Shown here piece by piece: positions 62,603 to 64,000 of a stretch of DNA of 64,000 nt (its first letter is position 1; each line of letters opens with the position of its first letter). The stretch is from Shinella zoogloeoides. GTDB lineage: Bacteria > Pseudomonadota > Alphaproteobacteria > Rhizobiales > Rhizobiaceae. Both the position numbers and the translations under genes were made by a program. The notes under the pieces were generated by a model that searched no databases, was not told the DNA's origin, and saw only the letters and a list, made by a program, of their open reading frames with translations. The stretch spans positions 3,907,501 through 3,971,500 of the forward strand of contig NZ_CP086610.1 of the NCBI RefSeq assembly GCF_020883495.1, written 5' to 3'.

Positions 62603-63529
62603 ATGCGGGATGAAGGCGTGGCAAGCGGGGCAGGGGACGGCGCAAAAAGCTTCCGCCTCCACAATGCCGTTATCCCCGCCCGGCCGCTGGAACCGGCGCT
62701 CTATCTCGTCGCCACGCCCATCGGCAATCTCTCCGACATCACGCTGCGCGCGCTGGAAACCCTGGCCGGCGCCGATGTGCTCGCCTGCGAGGACACGCGC
62801 GTCACCCGCGTGCTGCTCGACCGCTACGGCATCGTCAACCGACCCTATGCCTATCACGAGCACAATGCGGACGAGGCCGGTCCCCGTCTCATCGCCGCGC
62901 TCGAAGCCGGCAAGTCCGTCGCCCTAGTCTCCGATGCCGGCACGCCGCTCGTCTCCGATCCCGGCTATCGCCTCGCGCTGCTCGCCATCGCCGCCGGCCT
63001 CCGCGTCGTGCCGGTTCCCGGCGCGTCCGCCCCGCTCGCCGCGCTCGTCGGCTCGGGCCTGCCGAACGACGCCTTCTTCTTCGCCGGCTTCCTGCCCTCC
63101 AAGGACAAGGCCCGGCGCGACCGCCTCGCGGAACTGGCGAATGTCCCGGCGACGCTGCTCTTCTTCGAGTCGCCGCACCGTATCGCCGCGACGGTCACGG
63201 CTGCCGCCGATGTGCTTGGCGAGGCGCGCGCGGCCTGCGTCTGCCGCGAGTTGACGAAAACCTTCGAGGAGTTCCGCCGCGGCACGCTCGGCGAACTTGC
63301 CGCTCATTACGGCGACGGGGCGTCGGTGAAGGGCGAGATCGTCTTCGTCATCGGCCCGCCGGGAGAGGCGCCCGCGCCCGAGGCGGAAGATGTGGACCGG
63401 CTGCTTTCCATGCTCGCCAGGGACATGTCGACCGGCAAGGCGGCGACCGAGGCCGCCCGCCAGACCGGCCTGCCGCGCAAGGACCTCTACCAGCGCCTCC
63501 TCGACCTGAAGGACGCCGATGCGGGATAG
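62603..63529 (+). CDS. rsmI: 16S rRNA (cytidine(1402)-2'-O)-methyltransferase
   Basis: 308 residues from ATG 62603 (AAAGGGA upstream; the frame is open to 62507 but without homology). Opening ALYLVATPIGNLSDITLRAL, then ACEDTRVTRVLL, YHEHN, SDAGTPLVSDPGY, PGASAPLAALVGSGL and LFFESPHRI are all RsmI signatures. It methylates the ribose of C1402 with SAM. The stop overlaps the yraN start by 11 nt. Confidence 0.95.
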   Translation: MRDEGVASGAGDGAKSFRLHNAVIPARPLEPALYLVATPIGNLSDITLRALETLAGADVLACEDTRVTRVLLDRYGIVNRPYAYHEHNADEAGPRLIAALEAGKSVALVSDAGTPLVSDPGYRLALLAIAAGLRVVPVPGASAPLAALVGSGLPNDAFFFAGFLPSKDKARRDRLAELANVPATLLFFESPHRIAATVTAAADVLGEARAACVCRELTKTFEEFRRGTLGELAAHYGDGASVKGEIVFVIGPPGEAPAPEAEDVDRLLSMLARDMSTGKAATEAARQTGLPRKDLYQRLLDLKDADAG

Positions 63530-63887
63530 GCCGGCGGACCCGAACCGGCTCAGGGCCTTCCGCCGGGGATATGTCTCCGAATATCTCGCCGCGCTCTATC
63601 TCCTCGCCAGGGGCTACCGCATCCGCGCCATCCGCTACCGCACGAAGCTGGGCGAGATCGACATCGTCGCCCGGCGCGGCGATCTCGTCGCCTTCGTCGA
63701 GGTGAAGGCGCGCCGCGACGTGGACAGCGCCGTCTTCGCCGTCACCGGAACCGCCGAGCGGCGCATCCGCGCGGCAAGCGAAATCTGGCTCTCCCGCCAG
63801 CCCGACGCCCACCGCCTGTCGGCGCGCTACGATATCGTCGCCGTCCGGCCCTGGCGGCTTCCCACGCATATCGAGGATGCGTTTTGA
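63519..63887 (+). CDS. UPF0102 (YraN) family protein
   Basis: 122 residues with the restriction-endonuclease-like fold motif GEIDIVARRGDLVAFVEVKAR (about residues 46-66; the D..E.K pattern is present). The family is predicted to have nuclease or Holliday-junction activity, unproven. It sits between rsmI and gshB, the usual order in Rhizobiaceae. Confidence 0.9.
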   Translation: MRDRPADPNRLRAFRRGYVSEYLAALYLLARGYRIRAIRYRTKLGEIDIVARRGDLVAFVEVKARRDVDSAVFAVTGTAERRIRAASEIWLSRQPDAHRLSARYDIVAVRPWRLPTHIEDAF

Positions 63888-63966
63888 CCGGAACGGCCCC
63901 GCCATGGTCGTTGCCATGGCGCGCGGCGCATCCTAAATGTGTCGGGCATTTCTCAGGGGATTTTTC

Positions 63967-64000
63967 ATGGCAAAGATCAAGAACGTCGCGGTCCAGATGG
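63967..64000 (+). CDS. gshB: Glutathione synthetase, first codons only
   Basis: The last 34 bases encode MAKIKNVAVQM and continue past the edge. This start and its position after yraN match gshB of Rhizobiaceae. Only 11 residues can be seen, so the call rests largely on gene order. Confidence 0.6.
   Translation, partial: MAKIKNVAVQM

Noticed and set aside
61047..62645. 532-codon minus-strand frame over dnaN
   Set aside because: A shifted-frame shadow of dnaN on the same strand, arginine-rich and without homology.

Overview
The window comes from a high-GC alphaproteobacterium, most likely a Rhizobiaceae member (Shinella, Ensifer, Rhizobium or Agrobacterium-like). This rests on the right-hand third: rsmI-yraN-gshB in a row, a Sinorhizobium-type pmtA, an FzlA-like glutathione S-transferase homologue, a rhizobial mtnN, and a dnaN/pyrF/queG gene set. 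No rRNA or tRNA gene was seen.

Positions 1 to about 43,432 belong to an integrative and conjugative element (ICE). A tyrosine integrase (41857-43113) lies beside the 3' end of guaA, a known ICE target. The left end of the element is outside the window. The left module (3-6744) reads: DUF2285 protein (truncated by the edge), AlpA-like HTH, RepA, DUF2840, TraF peptidase, DUF736, lytic transglycosylase, and a MobP/VirD2-like relaxase. The right module (28480-41867) reads: XRE regulator facing a DUF2285 protein (QseC/QseM-like), TraG coupling protein, CopG-like protein, a complete trbBCDEJKLFGI mating-pore operon, DUF2274, and a second AlpA-like HTH. The regulatory genes fit the FseA/QseM/QseC/RdfS circuit described for ICEMlSymR7A-type elements.

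Between the two modules lies cargo (6810-28372). It has three AraC-family regulators, one of them broken by a 20-bp tandem duplication, and a stand-alone glycyl-tRNA-synthetase-like catalytic core. A leftward set of seven small membrane or secreted proteins diverges from a rightward group: a giant repeat-built autotransporter (about 2,500 residues), a single-domain globin, a secreted protein, SapC, IalB-like protein and a LysR regulator. This envelope-surface plus globin cassette is the best candidate here for an undescribed functional system.

Several non-coding structures stand out. There is a possible replication origin inside the 3' part of repA: degenerate DnaA-like boxes, three iterons and three 12-bp-phased AT-rich repeats. 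A 70-bp element is duplicated upstream of both AlpA-like genes, 41 kb apart. A perfect 15-bp tandem operator lies between the QseC/QseM-like genes. A shared 26-bp motif precedes traG and trbB. An array of ATACCGTCA motifs, probably integrase arm sites, lies between int and guaA.

From 43433 to 64000 is ordinary chromosome. It holds guaA, mtnN and a thioesterase; tspO; an imelysin/di-haem oxidoredictase/imelysin/DUF1513 iron-type operon; rsmB; an RlpA-like protein; queG with an epimerase-like gene; an fzlA-like gene; uppP; an NDUFA9-like gene; DUF1330; pyrF; pmtA; dnaN; rsmI; yraN; and the first codons of gshB.
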